Source: Membranihabitans marinus (lineage in GTDB: Bacteria; Bacteroidota; Bacteroidia; Chitinophagales; Saprospiraceae). Taken from it: DNA of 64,000 nt. Both the position numbers and the translations under genes were made by a program. Below are positions 1 through 8,414 of this stretch, piece after piece; the first letter of the stretch is position 1; each line of letters starts with the position of its first letter. The notes under the pieces are model-generated. The model did no database searches and was not told the DNA's origin. It worked only from the letters and a program-made list of their open reading frames with translations. The stretch is from contig NZ_JAHVHU010000014.1 in NCBI RefSeq assembly GCF_019802045.1, positions 105,735 to 169,734 on the forward strand. Reading direction: 5' to 3'.

Positions 1-1703
1 ATGCGGTTTTCAAAATCAGTCCGGTAAGCATCGATCGAGAATGAACCATCCCGGTAGTCCAAGCGGAAGTTCTGAGTAAAGTTGATACCGGCATTCCACG
101 CTATTTCGGGATCCAACCCATAATGGTAGCTGTTGGAAGTACCATTTAAATTCCAATTTCTCGAACTGGCCAATAAACCGAAATTCTCTGCAACAAGGGC
201 TGCTGTCCGGAAACCTCGTCCTATCGACGCTCTGAATACCGAACTTTCTGCCGGTGCATAACGCAGATGCAATCTAGGGGTGAATATCGATCCAAATTCA
301 TTGTGGTGATCCAGCCTTACTCCGGCAACGACATCAAAGTTTTCCCGGGCTTTGTAGTTGTATTCACCATAAATGCCTGGAACCGCTTCTGTCCAGTCAA
401 AGGACTGGTCGCCCAATTGTTCTTCGTATCTGTCATATTGAAAACTGGCTCCTGTTTTGATTCCATGATTGGTATTCCATAGAATGGTCTGAAATATATA
501 GTTGGCATACAGTGAAGTCTGTTTTCCGTCATAGATTGTCTTTCCAAACCGACTATCTTCATGGTGGTAGGAAGAAGACATTTGGAGGCCCATAGATTTC
601 CATGGTTCAGGAAACATAAAACCGATTTTTCCCCAACCCTCGATCCGGTCTACATTTCGAGTCATCCCCCAGTTCGTCGACGATCCGGGGTCTGCTTCCG
701 GATCAAAGTTCATTTGGCCTCCGGTAAGCTCATTGGTCGTCGCCATGACGTGAAACTGAGCATTTACATTCTTACCGCTTCGGTATTGCCACCGACTTAA
801 GCCAGAAAATCCCTGACCAATCGGGTGATCGAGAAAATTGTCATCATTTCGATCATTTTTAGAATTGTTATGGTTCCCGTGGAGTAATAAAGCAGTCGAC
901 CATTTTTCATTGAGGGTTTGACTAAAGTTGGCATTAGCTTCTTTTCGTCCTTCTTGATTGAGATATACATTGAGGTGCATCCGGTCGGTTTGCTCCGGCT
1001 TTTTGAGTTCGATGTTAATTTGACCGGCTATACTTTCGTACCCATTCAGTACCGTTCCGGCACCTTTGCTTAGTTGCATACTATTCACCCAGGGCCCTGG
1101 GATAAATGACAAACCCTGAACGGCATTTAAACCTCTGATCCCCGGCATATTCTCTCTGCTGATGACCGTGTACGGACTAGCCAGACCTAAAAGCCGGATT
1201 TGTCGGGTACCGGTCACCGCATCAGTGAACGAAACATCCACACTGGGTGAAGTCCCGAAACTTTCGCTGAGATTACAACAGGCTGCTTTACGTAGTTCGC
1301 CCTCTGATATTTGCTCCATCTTCAACGGGTTAATGGTAGATATCTCCGTGGATTTCTTTCGGTAGGTTACTTTTACCTCATCCAACGTGACCGCAGAATT
1401 AAGATGTATGACGAGCGGTTCGTTATTATTTACCGTGATGGTATCACTTTCATAGCCGGTGTAGCTAATGACGAGTTGTTCGGAATTTGCATTTACAGGA
1501 ATCTCAAATCGACCTTCTGCATCGGTAATCGTCCCTTGGGATGAGTTCAGCCAAAGCACATTGGCTCCGATGAGTGGGAGATCCTCTGCGCCTTCCGAAG
1601 TAGCTGGTTCCAATACTTGTCCGCTGACCACCTCCGTGGACTGAGAAAGAGCAGAATTTAAGAATACAAGTAAGAAAATAAGAGTTATATATATGGTTTT
1701 CAT
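1..1703 (-). CDS. TonB-dependent outer membrane receptor, probably copper/metal-linked (3' end outside window)
   Basis: The reading frame is open from an ATG at 1703 leftward through the window edge, so only about 567 N-terminal residues are visible. It begins with a signal peptide ending LNSALSQ. A carboxypeptidase-regulatory-like domain follows (about residues 25-110, with GRFEIPV and YTGYES), then a TonB plug (about 115-230, with CCNLSESFGTSPSVDVS and GYESIAGQINIE) and the start of the beta-barrel. The Cys-Cys plug motif and the neighbouring HMA-type and HYC_CC_PP proteins match the TonB receptors that Bacteroidota pair with copper-handling proteins. The substrate is inferred from this context only. 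It would import or sense a ligand across the outer membrane using TonB/ExbBD energy. Confidence 0.9.
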   Translation of the reverse strand, partial: MKTIYITLIFLLVFLNSALSQSTEVVSGQVLEPATSEGAEDLPLIGANVLWLNSSQGTITDAEGRFEIPVNANSEQLVISYTGYESDTITVNNNEPLVIHLNSAVTLDEVKVTYRKKSTEISTINPLKMEQISEGELRKAACCNLSESFGTSPSVDVSFTDAVTGTRQIRLLGLASPYTVISRENMPGIRGLNAVQGLSFIPGPWVNSMQLSKGAGTVLNGYESIAGQINIELKKPEQTDRMHLNVYLNQEGRKEANANFSQTLNEKWSTALLLHGNHNNSKNDRNDDNFLDHPIGQGFSGLSRWQYRSGKNVNAQFHVMATTNELTGGQMNFDPEADPGSSTNWGMTRNVDRIEGWGKIGFMFPEPWKSMGLQMSSSYHHEDSRFGKTIYDGKQTSLYANYIFQTILWNTNHGIKTGASFQYDRYEEQLGDQSFDWTEAVPGIYGEYNYKARENFDVVAGVRLDHHNEFGSIFTPRLHLRYAPAESSVFRASIGRGFRTAALVAENFGLLASSRNWNLNGTSNSYHYGLDPEIAWNAGINFTQNFRLDYRDGSFSIDAYRTDFENR

Positions 1704-1972
1704 AGTTATATTTTTGGATAAAGATTATATTAGTCAGGTCTTCCCCGTGGATTGAAAAGAGTGCCTCCGTACACAATGACGTATGGAGTGTTTGGTATTT
1801 GGAAATGGATTATGATGGCTGCTGTAAAAAACACGTTTTTAAGGATTGCAAAAGGCTCGGTTCCGAAATATGGACCGATTCCTTTTTTTAATCGTCAAAA
1901 AAGAAGTCCCCATCAACCATCATAATCCTGATTTCTGGTTACTCAAACCCTGTCCGGGATAGATGGTCGGTC

Positions 1973-2326
1973 TTAATGAACTTTCACACCATCCCGGTAG
2001 GCACAGCAGTCGGGTAATTTCGCGTAGGCTTCTTTTGGTGCTTTTTTCTTACCGTTGTCATGTCCCGCCTGGGCTACAGCCGTGGCAATTTCATCCATAT
2101 TGGTTCTTTTGGTCTTGTATGTGACGGTAAGACGTTGGGCCTCCTTGTCCCATTCAGTGAGTTTAACTCCTCTGATAAAAGCTGCTTTTTCAATGCGTTT
2201 TTCACACATTTCACAAACGCCGGTGACGCTTAAAGTGTCGGTCTGAATCTTCTTTTGAGCCGAAGCTGTCAGAGAAAAAAATGCGAAAAATAGGAAGGCT
2301 GTAAATATCTTAAATTGAGTTTTCAT
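1973..2326 (-). CDS. Secreted heavy-metal-associated (HMA-like) protein
   Basis: This 117-residue protein has a signal peptide (hydrophobic stretch ending SLTASAQ) and then an HMA-like fold whose first loop carries GVCEMCEKRIEKAA, the GxCxxC metal-binding motif of copper chaperones. The C-terminus adds a second cysteine pair (LPDCCAYRDG), which is common in periplasmic members of this group and may give a further thiolate site. It lies between a HYC_CC_PP-family gene upstream and a TonB receptor downstream, all leftward, so a role in periplasmic copper or other soft-metal binding is likely. The metal is not determined by sequence. Confidence 0.85.
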   Translation of the reverse strand: MKTQFKIFTAFLFFAFFSLTASAQKKIQTDTLSVTGVCEMCEKRIEKAAFIRGVKLTEWDKEAQRLTVTYKTKRTNMDEIATAVAQAGHDNGKKKAPKEAYAKLPDCCAYRDGVKVH

Positions 2327-2423
2327 CTTTGATTTTTTAAAATAACAATAAATAATAGGGTGTAATTTCCGATTCTGAGCGCAGAATACGATTAATTAAT
2401 GGGTTGAATTAACCGGATGGCTT

Positions 2424-2831
2424 TCAACCGTAAAAAATCAAAGATTGGTGCTTGAGATACAAGGGGGGAGAAGAAGTGTCCTGTGGTCCTTTGATAGGGA
2501 AGAAATCCTCGCTGATATCGGGACCATCTGAAACCTCGAGTGTCGAATAAGGAAGAACCGGCAGAGCCGCGATTTTTACGAAGAAGCGGTTAGACATGAG
2601 TGCCAATGACCTTTCTGATTCGTAGAGCAACGAGAATTCGAGATCAGTACAACATTCAGATTCATTTTCCGGAATGTTGCAGCAAGAATTGTCGTTACAT
2701 GCCACAGCCTCCTCAACTTCAAATAATGCTATGCCTATGAAATCATCACCACAATAATGACTCACGCCATGGATGCCCATAGAGACAAACACATACAGTG
2801 CGAGAAGTGGTAAAGTAATCAGTTGCTGCAT
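2424..2831 (-). CDS. HYC_CC_PP family protein
   Basis: About 135 residues with an N-terminal hydrophobic segment. The family's naming motifs appear in order: HYC (GVSHYCGDD), CC (CNDNSCCNIPE, then SECCTDL) and PP near the C-terminus (SSPPLYLKHQ). The family is restricted to Bacteroidota and regularly precedes a TonB receptor and an HMA-domain protein, as here. Its many Cys and His residues suggest metal binding. The biochemical function is unknown. I chose the ATG at 2831 over a TTG two codons upstream. A strong Bacteroidota-type promoter ends about 20 bases before it. Confidence 0.82.
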   Translation of the reverse strand: MQQLITLPLLALYVFVSMGIHGVSHYCGDDFIGIALFEVEEAVACNDNSCCNIPENESECCTDLEFSLLYESERSLALMSNRFFVKIAALPVLPYSTLEVSDGPDISEDFFPIKGPQDTSSPPLYLKHQSLIFYG

Positions 2832-2850
2832 AGTCAATTATCTGAATAAG

Positions 2851-2882
2851 CAAAGATATGAAAATTAAAATTGTTGTCAAAA
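2851..2882 (-). promoter_or_regulatory. Bacteroidota-type sigma factor promoter for the metal operon
   Basis: Read on the minus strand: TTTTG at 2882-2878, a 19-base spacer, then TATCTTTG at 2858-2851, followed by C. This matches the Bacteroidota consensus TTTG-N17-23-TAnnTTTG exactly. It would start transcription some 10-15 bases before the HYC_CC_PP start codon. Confidence 0.75.
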
Positions 2883-2883
2883 G

Positions 2884-3181
2884 AAACCATCTTTTTCATG
2901 AGGCATCGGACCCCATTTTTGGTTTTTGACCGACATTCGAATTACATAGACCCTGCGAATTCAAGGGATAATATATTTTGATTAAAAAATTGATAAGAAA
3001 TATTAAATAGAAAGAACTTATCAAGCCGGAACTCCTTCAAATATCTTATATTTATCAGCAATGACATGCCATAAAGCCTAAATTGGTTGGTACGATATCG
3101 TTTTTTGTCCAACCCGATTTGTGTACGACTTGATTTTTAATTAATCCACTAGTTGATGATTATGATACACCCTCTCAATGA
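2884..3181. other. Intergenic, nothing recognised beyond likely upstream signals
   Basis: An AT-rich divergent spacer between the leftward metal operon and the rightward cyclase gene. Apart from the promoter at 2851-2882 I see no gene, repeat or clear hairpin. Any cyclase promoter here does not match the consensus well. Confidence 0.4.
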
Positions 3182-4018
3182 ATGCTGATGAAAACTCCTT
3201 TATTATTCTTTAGTCTGTGCCTGATTTTGTTTTTCTCGTGCCAATCAACTTCGGTTGATTCGGGAGCACAATTAGATTCTGAGTTGGATTTATTTAACCA
3301 AAAAAACATTGTTGATCTGACCCACGATTATTCCGATGAAACGGTTTATTGGGTGACTGCCAGAGAGTTCGAGTTGGATACGGTGGCCTATGGTCATACT
3401 GAAAACGGTTATTTTTATTCTGCGTTTAATATTTCCACAGCGGAGCACGGCGGTACGCATATTGATGCCCCCATTCACTTCGCAAAAGGCAAACAGACAG
3501 TCGATGAAATTCCCCTGGAAAAATTAATGGGAAATGCGATTAAGGTGAATGTCACAGCAAAGGTGACGGACAATCCGGACTACCAAATTTCAGTTCAGGA
3601 CTTTGAAAATTGGGAAAATAAACAGAATATGCAAATTCCCGAAGGCAGTATTGTATTAATTGAAACGGGTTTTTCAGCCTATTACCCCAATAAAATTAAG
3701 TATCTGGGAACGGACAAACGCGGGGAAGAAGCCTTGGATCAAATGCATTTCCCGGGCATTTCACCGGAAGCAGCAAGATGGCTGGTGAACAATAGAAATA
3801 TTAACGCGATCGGGCTGGATACACCAAGTATTGATTATGGCCAATCCAAAGATTTTGAGAGTCATGTGATTTTATTGTCGCACAATATACCGGGATTTGA
3901 AAACCTGGCCAATTTGGATCAGCTCCCTGACAAGGACTTTATGGTGATCGCCCTGCCTATGAAAATCAAAGGGGGCAGTGGAGCCCCTCTAAGAATCGTA
4001 GGGGTGATTAATCAATGA
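3182..4018 (+). CDS. Cyclase-family lipoprotein (kynurenine formamidase-like fold)
   Basis: A 278-residue protein with a lipoprotein signal (lipobox FFSC, Cys near residue 20), so probably anchored on the periplasmic side. Residues 89-100 read HGGTHIDAPIHF, the HxGTHxDxPxHF metal-binding signature of the cyclase family (PF04199), which includes kynurenine formamidase and other amide or lactone hydrolases. A later conserved piece, GLDTPSIDYG, also fits. The substrate cannot be assigned. A second ATG two codons in (3188) is an equally good start. It stands alone between the metal operon and a hairpin-rich spacer, with a candidate terminator just downstream. Confidence 0.87.
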   Translation: MLMKTPLLFFSLCLILFFSCQSTSVDSGAQLDSELDLFNQKNIVDLTHDYSDETVYWVTAREFELDTVAYGHTENGYFYSAFNISTAEHGGTHIDAPIHFAKGKQTVDEIPLEKLMGNAIKVNVTAKVTDNPDYQISVQDFENWENKQNMQIPEGSIVLIETGFSAYYPNKIKYLGTDKRGEEALDQMHFPGISPEAARWLVNNRNINAIGLDTPSIDYGQSKDFESHVILLSHNIPGFENLANLDQLPDKDFMVIALPMKIKGGSGAPLRIVGVINQ

Positions 4019-4029
4019 GGTTACACGCC

Positions 4030-4054
4030 AATTCAGGCAAATCTCCTGAATTTT
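4030..4054 (+). terminator. Candidate intrinsic terminator after the cyclase gene
   Basis: Perfect 8-bp stem AATTCAGG / CCTGAATT with a seven-base loop, followed by a short T tract, 12 bases after the cyclase stop. The stem is only moderately GC-rich and the T tract is short, so termination may be weak. Confidence 0.5.
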
Positions 4055-4189
4055 CAGGAATAAGTCCTTGATATCTACGACATACCCGATTTGTTGTGTT
4101 TTGGAACATCGAGGAAGCATTTATACACTTTTATTTTTGCCTTTCGCCAGGATTATTCATGAAATTAAATTTATTCAGATCCAAGGCGT

Positions 4190-4613
4190 GACTGAATGGA
4201 GTCGGAGTGAAATGAAGACCAAAAATGTAAATCCATTTTTGATGAAGGAACCAAAGTGCCCTCATTTTGGGAGGGCTGTTAGGAATAGTGGACTATTTCA
4301 AGGCTTTCGCAACGAAAGAGATGGATGAATTTAATTCAAACAACTTCCATATTTGAGAAATATTCAATTTCTCAAATATGGCTGATAGTGAATTAGCTAT
4401 CGTTCTAACATGCCAAATTTTATTAGTTGTGGTGAATAGTTCAGGTTAGGAAACTAACTTGACATTATTATGATGTAATCAAAGATTGCTATGATAAATT
4501 ATTGGTTTAGGAAAGTTAGTCCGCATTGCGGACGTCAGGTCATAGCCAGGGTCACAAGACCCTGGAATATTTGAGATGATTGATTTGAGTCCGCCTGGCG
4601 GACGACAGATCCC
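4190..4613 (+). repeat. Hairpin array, divergent member of the dispersed family (copy D)
   Basis: A non-coding tract packed with stem-loops: GACT/AGTC (4190-4203), CAAAAATG/CATTTTTG (4220-4241), GCCCTC/GAGGGC (4258-4276), CTTTCG/CGAAAG (4304-4318), a perfect 15-bp stem with five-base loop (4347-4381), GTCCGC/GCGGAC (4519-4533), CCAGGGTC/GACCCTGG (4546-4565) and GTCCGCC/GGCGGAC (4589-4603). Linkers shared with the copies at 33.3 and 58.1 kb are TGATGAAGGAACC (4240-4252), GGAATAGT-NNN-CTATTTCAAGG (4282-4303), GATGAAT (about 4324) and TGGTGAATA (about 4430). The stems at matching positions differ completely in sequence. The sequence between 4055 and 4189 has nothing I recognise. Confidence 0.75.
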
Positions 4614-4698
4614 AGGTGACATGAGGGAATAAACACATATGAGTGCAAGACGCTCGGATGAGTTTTTAAGGATGAAAGAAATTTATTACCTTGGCTCC

Positions 4699-5292
4699 AT
4701 GGACAGAAGACAAGCATTACGATATACCGGCTGGATCGCCGGCACTGGTTTACTGGCACCTGGGGTATTTGCTGCTTTGCAGAGTTGCCGGAATGCGCCG
4801 GAGACCGGTTCCTGGACGCCGCAGGTGCTTACAGAGGATCAAGTTAATCAGCTGACCACTTTGGCGGATACGATCGTGCCACGGACCGAGACACCCTCTG
4901 CCTCCGAAGTACGGGTTACAGAATTTGTGGATCTTCTGATGGCTGAAGTGCTTTCTGATGATCAGAAAAAATCGATTGTGGGTGGTTTAGAGGAATTAGA
5001 CCAGGCTGGTGAAAAACAATTTGGAGCGAAATTCTCTGATCTTGCGGAAGAGCAACGGCATGAATTGGTTCTGAAGATCGATGATCATGCTTTTGGGATT
5101 GAATCCGCTGACGATTATTCAGCTTCGTTTCTTTCCGGTTATCGGTATCTCAAAGGCCTAATTCTAATGGCCTATTATACGTCGGAAGAAGGGGTGAAGC
5201 AAAATCTGAATTACAGGCCGGTGCCGGGTACTTATCACGGGTGTATTGACCTGCCTGAAGATGGGAAAATAATGGTTGGAAATCACATCTAA
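4699..5292 (+). CDS. Gluconate 2-dehydrogenase subunit 3 family protein
   Basis: About 197 residues from the ATG at 4699 (MDRRQALRYTGWIAG). The N-terminus is signal-like with paired arginines (a weak Tat-like DRRQ start) and a hydrophobic run ending in LQSC, a possible lipobox. The body carries the subunit-3 pattern (LTTLADTIVPRTETPSAS, GFRY-like SGYRYLKGLILMAYYTSEEG). In this family the small subunit partners a GMC-type flavoprotein and helps its export. The GMC gene starts 27 bases downstream, so the two form an operon. Upstream ATGs at 4639 and 4672 are in frame but would add a non-signal extension. The substrate is not known. Confidence 0.87.
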   Translation: MDRRQALRYTGWIAGTGLLAPGVFAALQSCRNAPETGSWTPQVLTEDQVNQLTTLADTIVPRTETPSASEVRVTEFVDLLMAEVLSDDQKKSIVGGLEELDQAGEKQFGAKFSDLAEEQRHELVLKIDDHAFGIESADDYSASFLSGYRYLKGLILMAYYTSEEGVKQNLNYRPVPGTYHGCIDLPEDGKIMVGNHI

Positions 5293-5319
5293 ATCAAATT
5301 TACATTTAAATAGAACAGC

Positions 5320-7005
5320 GTGGAAAAATCATACGATGCCATCGTCATCGGATCCGGAATGACCGGCGGATGGGCAGCCAAAGAGTTTACAGAAAAAGGA
5401 TTGAAAACATTGGTGCTGGAACGGGGGCGCGAGGTCAAGCACATCCAGGATTATCCGACCATGCACAAGGCGCCCTGGGAGTTTAAGTACCGAAAAATGG
5501 ACGATCCCAAGGTGAAAGAAGAATACCCCATTCAGAGCCGTAAATACAACTTTAGCGAAGCTTCCAAACACTTTTTTGTCAAGGATACAGAACATCCCTA
5601 TGAGCATCCGGAAGACAAACCCTATTTGTGGTTTCGTGGATATCAGACCGGAGGACGCTCAATGCTGTGGGGGCGTGGATCTTACCGATGGAGTGACTAT
5701 GAATTTGATGTTCATTCGACGGACGGTCACGGGGTAGATTGGCCCTTTCGGTACAAGGATATTGCGCCCTGGTATGATTATGTCGAACGTTTTATCGGAG
5801 TAAGTGGAAGCAAAGAGGGGTTGAAGCAATTTCCCGATGGGCAGTTTTTGGAACCTATTGAGTTGAATTGTGTGGAACAGGAAGTCAAAAGCAGACTAGA
5901 AGCCCACTACCCGGATCGAAAATTGATCCCAAACCGGATCGCCCATTTGACCAAGGTCGAACCTGGGCAGTTTAAAGGGCGCTCCCAATGCCAAAACCGA
6001 AATTTGTGCCACCGGGGGTGTCCGTTCGGCGCGTACTTTAGTAGTAACAGCTCCACACTACCTGCTGCCGCGGAAACGGGGAACTTAACGATGGTGCATC
6101 ATGCCATCGTAGAATCCATTCTGTATGATGCAAATAAGGATAGAGCCACGGGCGTACGAGTGATTGATGCCAATTCTCGGGAAGTCACGGAATACAAGGC
6201 GAAGGTCATTTTCTTATGTGCATCGACCATTCCTTCCACTGCCATCCTGATGCGATCCACCTCCAATCGATTTCCGAATGGGCTCGGTAATACCAGCGGT
6301 GTTTTGGGCCATTATCTGATGGATCATCACAAAGCAGTTGGTGGAAGAGGACGATTTGAGGGGATGCTGGACAAGACGTATTCCGGGTTCCGACCCGGGG
6401 CGACAGCTATTCCCCGGTTTGTTAATCTCGAGACTAAAGAAAAGACATTCTCAAGAGGGTACGGCATCTGGGGAGGCGCCAGTCGATCCGGGCTGAATAT
6501 GAACCAAGCCGGGATCGGTGCAGATCTCAAAAAGCGTATAACACAGCAAGGCCCCTGGACCGTGGGACTGGCGGCCTATGGAGCCTGCATCCCCTATTAT
6601 GAGAACAGAATAGAACTCGACCCGGAGAAAAAAGATGACTGGGGACTTCCGCTGGTGAAAATTACCGCGGAGTTCAAAGAGAATGAATTTGCCATGCGCA
6701 AACACATGGAAGAGCAAATTCGAGAGATCCTAGAAGTGATGGGATTGTCTGACATTCGAACCTATGCGAATACTCCGGTCCACGGCGATTCCGTCCATGA
6801 GATGGGGACGGCCCGGATGGGACGGGATCCGGAGACTTCTTTCCTGAATGAATACAACCAAAGCCACGAGGTCCCCAATTTATTTGTCACGGATGGTTCG
6901 GCCATGACGTCTTCAGGACACATGAGCCCATCGTTGACCTATATGGCATTGACGGCGCGGGCGTGTGATTATGCAGTGAAGCAGATGAAGTCCAATAATT
7001 TTTAA
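5320..7005 (+). CDS. GMC family FAD-dependent oxidoreductase
   Basis: 561 residues from a GTG start. The N-terminal FAD-binding Rossmann motif is VIGSGMTGGWAAKEF. Mid-protein GGRSMLWGRGSYRW and the C-terminal HEMGTARMGRDP and SSGHMSPSLTYMALTARA segments are typical of the glucose-methanol-choline family. The conserved His of GHMSPS is the expected catalytic base. A cysteine cluster (CQNRNLCHRGCPFG) is present, as in gluconate/sorbitol-type dehydrogenase large subunits. With the upstream subunit-3 gene it would form a periplasmic polyol or sugar-acid dehydrogenase passing electrons to the respiratory chain. No cytochrome subunit lies next to it here. Confidence 0.93.
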   Translation: MEKSYDAIVIGSGMTGGWAAKEFTEKGLKTLVLERGREVKHIQDYPTMHKAPWEFKYRKMDDPKVKEEYPIQSRKYNFSEASKHFFVKDTEHPYEHPEDKPYLWFRGYQTGGRSMLWGRGSYRWSDYEFDVHSTDGHGVDWPFRYKDIAPWYDYVERFIGVSGSKEGLKQFPDGQFLEPIELNCVEQEVKSRLEAHYPDRKLIPNRIAHLTKVEPGQFKGRSQCQNRNLCHRGCPFGAYFSSNSSTLPAAAETGNLTMVHHAIVESILYDANKDRATGVRVIDANSREVTEYKAKVIFLCASTIPSTAILMRSTSNRFPNGLGNTSGVLGHYLMDHHKAVGGRGRFEGMLDKTYSGFRPGATAIPRFVNLETKEKTFSRGYGIWGGASRSGLNMNQAGIGADLKKRITQQGPWTVGLAAYGACIPYYENRIELDPEKKDDWGLPLVKITAEFKENEFAMRKHMEEQIREILEVMGLSDIRTYANTPVHGDSVHEMGTARMGRDPETSFLNEYNQSHEVPNLFVTDGSAMTSSGHMSPSLTYMALTARACDYAVKQMKSNNF

Positions 7006-7169
7006 TGGTGAATTTTTAATTGAGGGTTTGTAGTTTGGTTCTTGGCCGTTGGTTTATTCCTTGCGTTTTGAAGGGTAGCCTTACTTTGTGACGGTATGTT
7101 TGAGTAGGTGGTTGAGTTTGTGGTTTGGTATATTAACATTGTCCTGCCGAAGAATACCATCTGTATTGA

Positions 7170-7566
7170 TGTATAGACGAGTGAATAAACAGAACAAACC
7201 AGTTTTTAGAGTTGTATTGCGGCTTGGCATCTATCTTTTGCGAGGGTTTAGTAATTTACGGGTATGTAAGAATTGTAGGCGAAAGTGTATTCGTCCGGCC
7301 ACTCTAAAGCCTTCATTTTCTGGTGCCATACATTTGCAGAAAACCCTGTAACGGCGGTTTTAACCGCTGATTTTTGGTGAATAAATTCTCTGCTGTATAA
7401 CCTGACGAACTTAGTTCCTGGTGCAGTAGTATATTAGCTTTCTACTGAGTGATTGGAAGTCTGATATCCCGGTTAGCATCGCAATCTCATTCAGTCGAAA
7501 AACAGTACGACTGTTCTGGTATATGCTTAAGATGATATCTTTTTCTATGATCTGTGAACTGTACAT
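7170..7566 (-). pseudogene. Relic of an AbiEi-type (type IV TA) antitoxin/transcriptional regulator
   Basis: On the minus strand 7566-7411 reads as a 51-codon open frame starting MYSSQIIEKDI and containing a winged-helix stretch (TVFRLNEIAMLTGISDF, QSLSRKL). This resembles the N-terminal HTH of AbiEi antitoxins. The frame then stops. About 150 bases later (7256-7233) comes KLLNPRKR in another frame, followed in shifted frames by AKPQYNSK, matching what normally follows the HTH directly. I therefore read this as an AbiEi-like gene broken by a short insertion and frameshifts. No AbiEii nucleotidyltransferase partner is present. The assignment is from memory of the family. The rest of 7006-7734 has no other recognisable gene. 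Confidence 0.45.
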
Positions 7567-7734
7567 TACAAAAATTCGTGTGTTCAGTTCACATCATAAG
7601 AAAAAAACGGTGAAAATTAAAATTCGATTTGTGGATTTTAAATCCTGAACCTTAATTTAGGGACCTTCCACCTGATGTCGGCTTATATATCCGTCTTGTA
7701 GTTTTCGATTCATGAGATTAGTTGCGGCCAAGGA

Positions 7735-8031
7735 TTATTTTATTCTTGTTCCGAGTCTTTTGTCATTTGGATCTCTCCTACAATCCCAGATCATTATAAT
7801 TAGAAGCAGTTGATCGAATATTTCATATACTATCTAATAATCTCCGGTTATTAATGCTCGGACAGAATTGTAATCTGTCTTTGTTCCTAACAAAGGATTG
7901 CCAGACAACAAAATGATGCTTTTATTAATTTTGGTGTTTAATTTGTTACTATAACTCGTACTTATATTTCTTTGGACATAGCACTCAAGAATGTTGTATA
8001 AGTCAGATTTAGCGTCTGTTGACCATTCTAT
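7735..8031 (-). pseudogene. Inactivated RelE/ParE-family toxin (nonsense mutation)
   Basis: The minus strand reads as one continuous 98-codon frame of RelE/ParE type: EWSTDAKSDLYNILECYVQ, then NKLNTKINKSIILL, PLLGTKTD, VRALITGDY, IVYEIFDQLLLIIMIWD, and CRRDPNDKRLG. It has two defects. An in-frame TAG at 7834-7836 falls between GDY and IVYE, where relatives usually have Gln (a CAG-to-TAG change). The position expected for the start codon reads ATA. The frame overlaps the stop of the antitoxin gene, the usual toxin-antitoxin arrangement. The toxin should be dead unless the stop is suppressed. Confidence 0.8.
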
Positions 8032-8264
8032 TTAGTATTCAACCATTGATCAATCTCTATTTGTAGATCGTTGTGTGAGGTCGTCATATTTCGTTTTAAT
8101 TCATTTCTTGCTACATCAACTCGTTTTTTCTGATAGTCGCTTAATTTATATTCACCTTCAGAAACCTTTGATTCAAGAATGGTCTTGATGGCATTTAGAA
8201 AGGATGCATCTTCAATGTGAGATAGATGTTCGGTTATAATATGTCTTAATTCAACTGTACTCAT
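8028..8264 (-). CDS. Antitoxin-like protein of a RelE/ParE-type TA pair
   Basis: A 78-residue acidic/helical protein (MSTVELRHIITEHL..., ending EIDQWLNTK). Its size, its helical N-terminus and its terminal Trp-containing tail resemble the small antitoxins that precede ParE/RelE toxins in Bacteroidota. Its stop codon overlaps the beginning of the inactivated toxin frame. The antitoxin frame is intact and its toxin is broken, so it is now an orphan. It could still neutralise related toxins elsewhere or repress its own promoter. No specific family is assigned with certainty. Confidence 0.65.
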   Translation of the reverse strand: MSTVELRHIITEHLSHIEDASFLNAIKTILESKVSEGEYKLSDYQKKRVDVARNELKRNMTTSHNDLQIEIDQWLNTK

Positions 8265-8414
8265 CGTAAGCTATTTATCCAAAAATACTCAATTTTTAAA
8301 ATCTATCCTGACTGACGGGTTTTATTTAATGCTGTGAATTCCGTTGGCATGCATAACGATCTATTTTTTTTAACTAGTGCATGCGGAAGTAAGTTCGTAT
8401 TGGTAAGCGAGGTA

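Noticed and set aside
4068..4328. 86-codon frame before the gluconate dehydrogenase genes
   Set aside because: It covers hairpins and linkers of the non-coding array and has no protein-like features.
4190..4613. CRISPR array
   Set aside because: The palindromes differ in sequence and spacing, no direct repeat of constant length is present, and no cas genes occur.
7088..7351. 87-codon plus-strand frame after the GMC oxidoreductase gene
   Set aside because: Low-complexity basic composition, no recognisable domain, and the minus strand shows an AbiEi-like relic in the same place.
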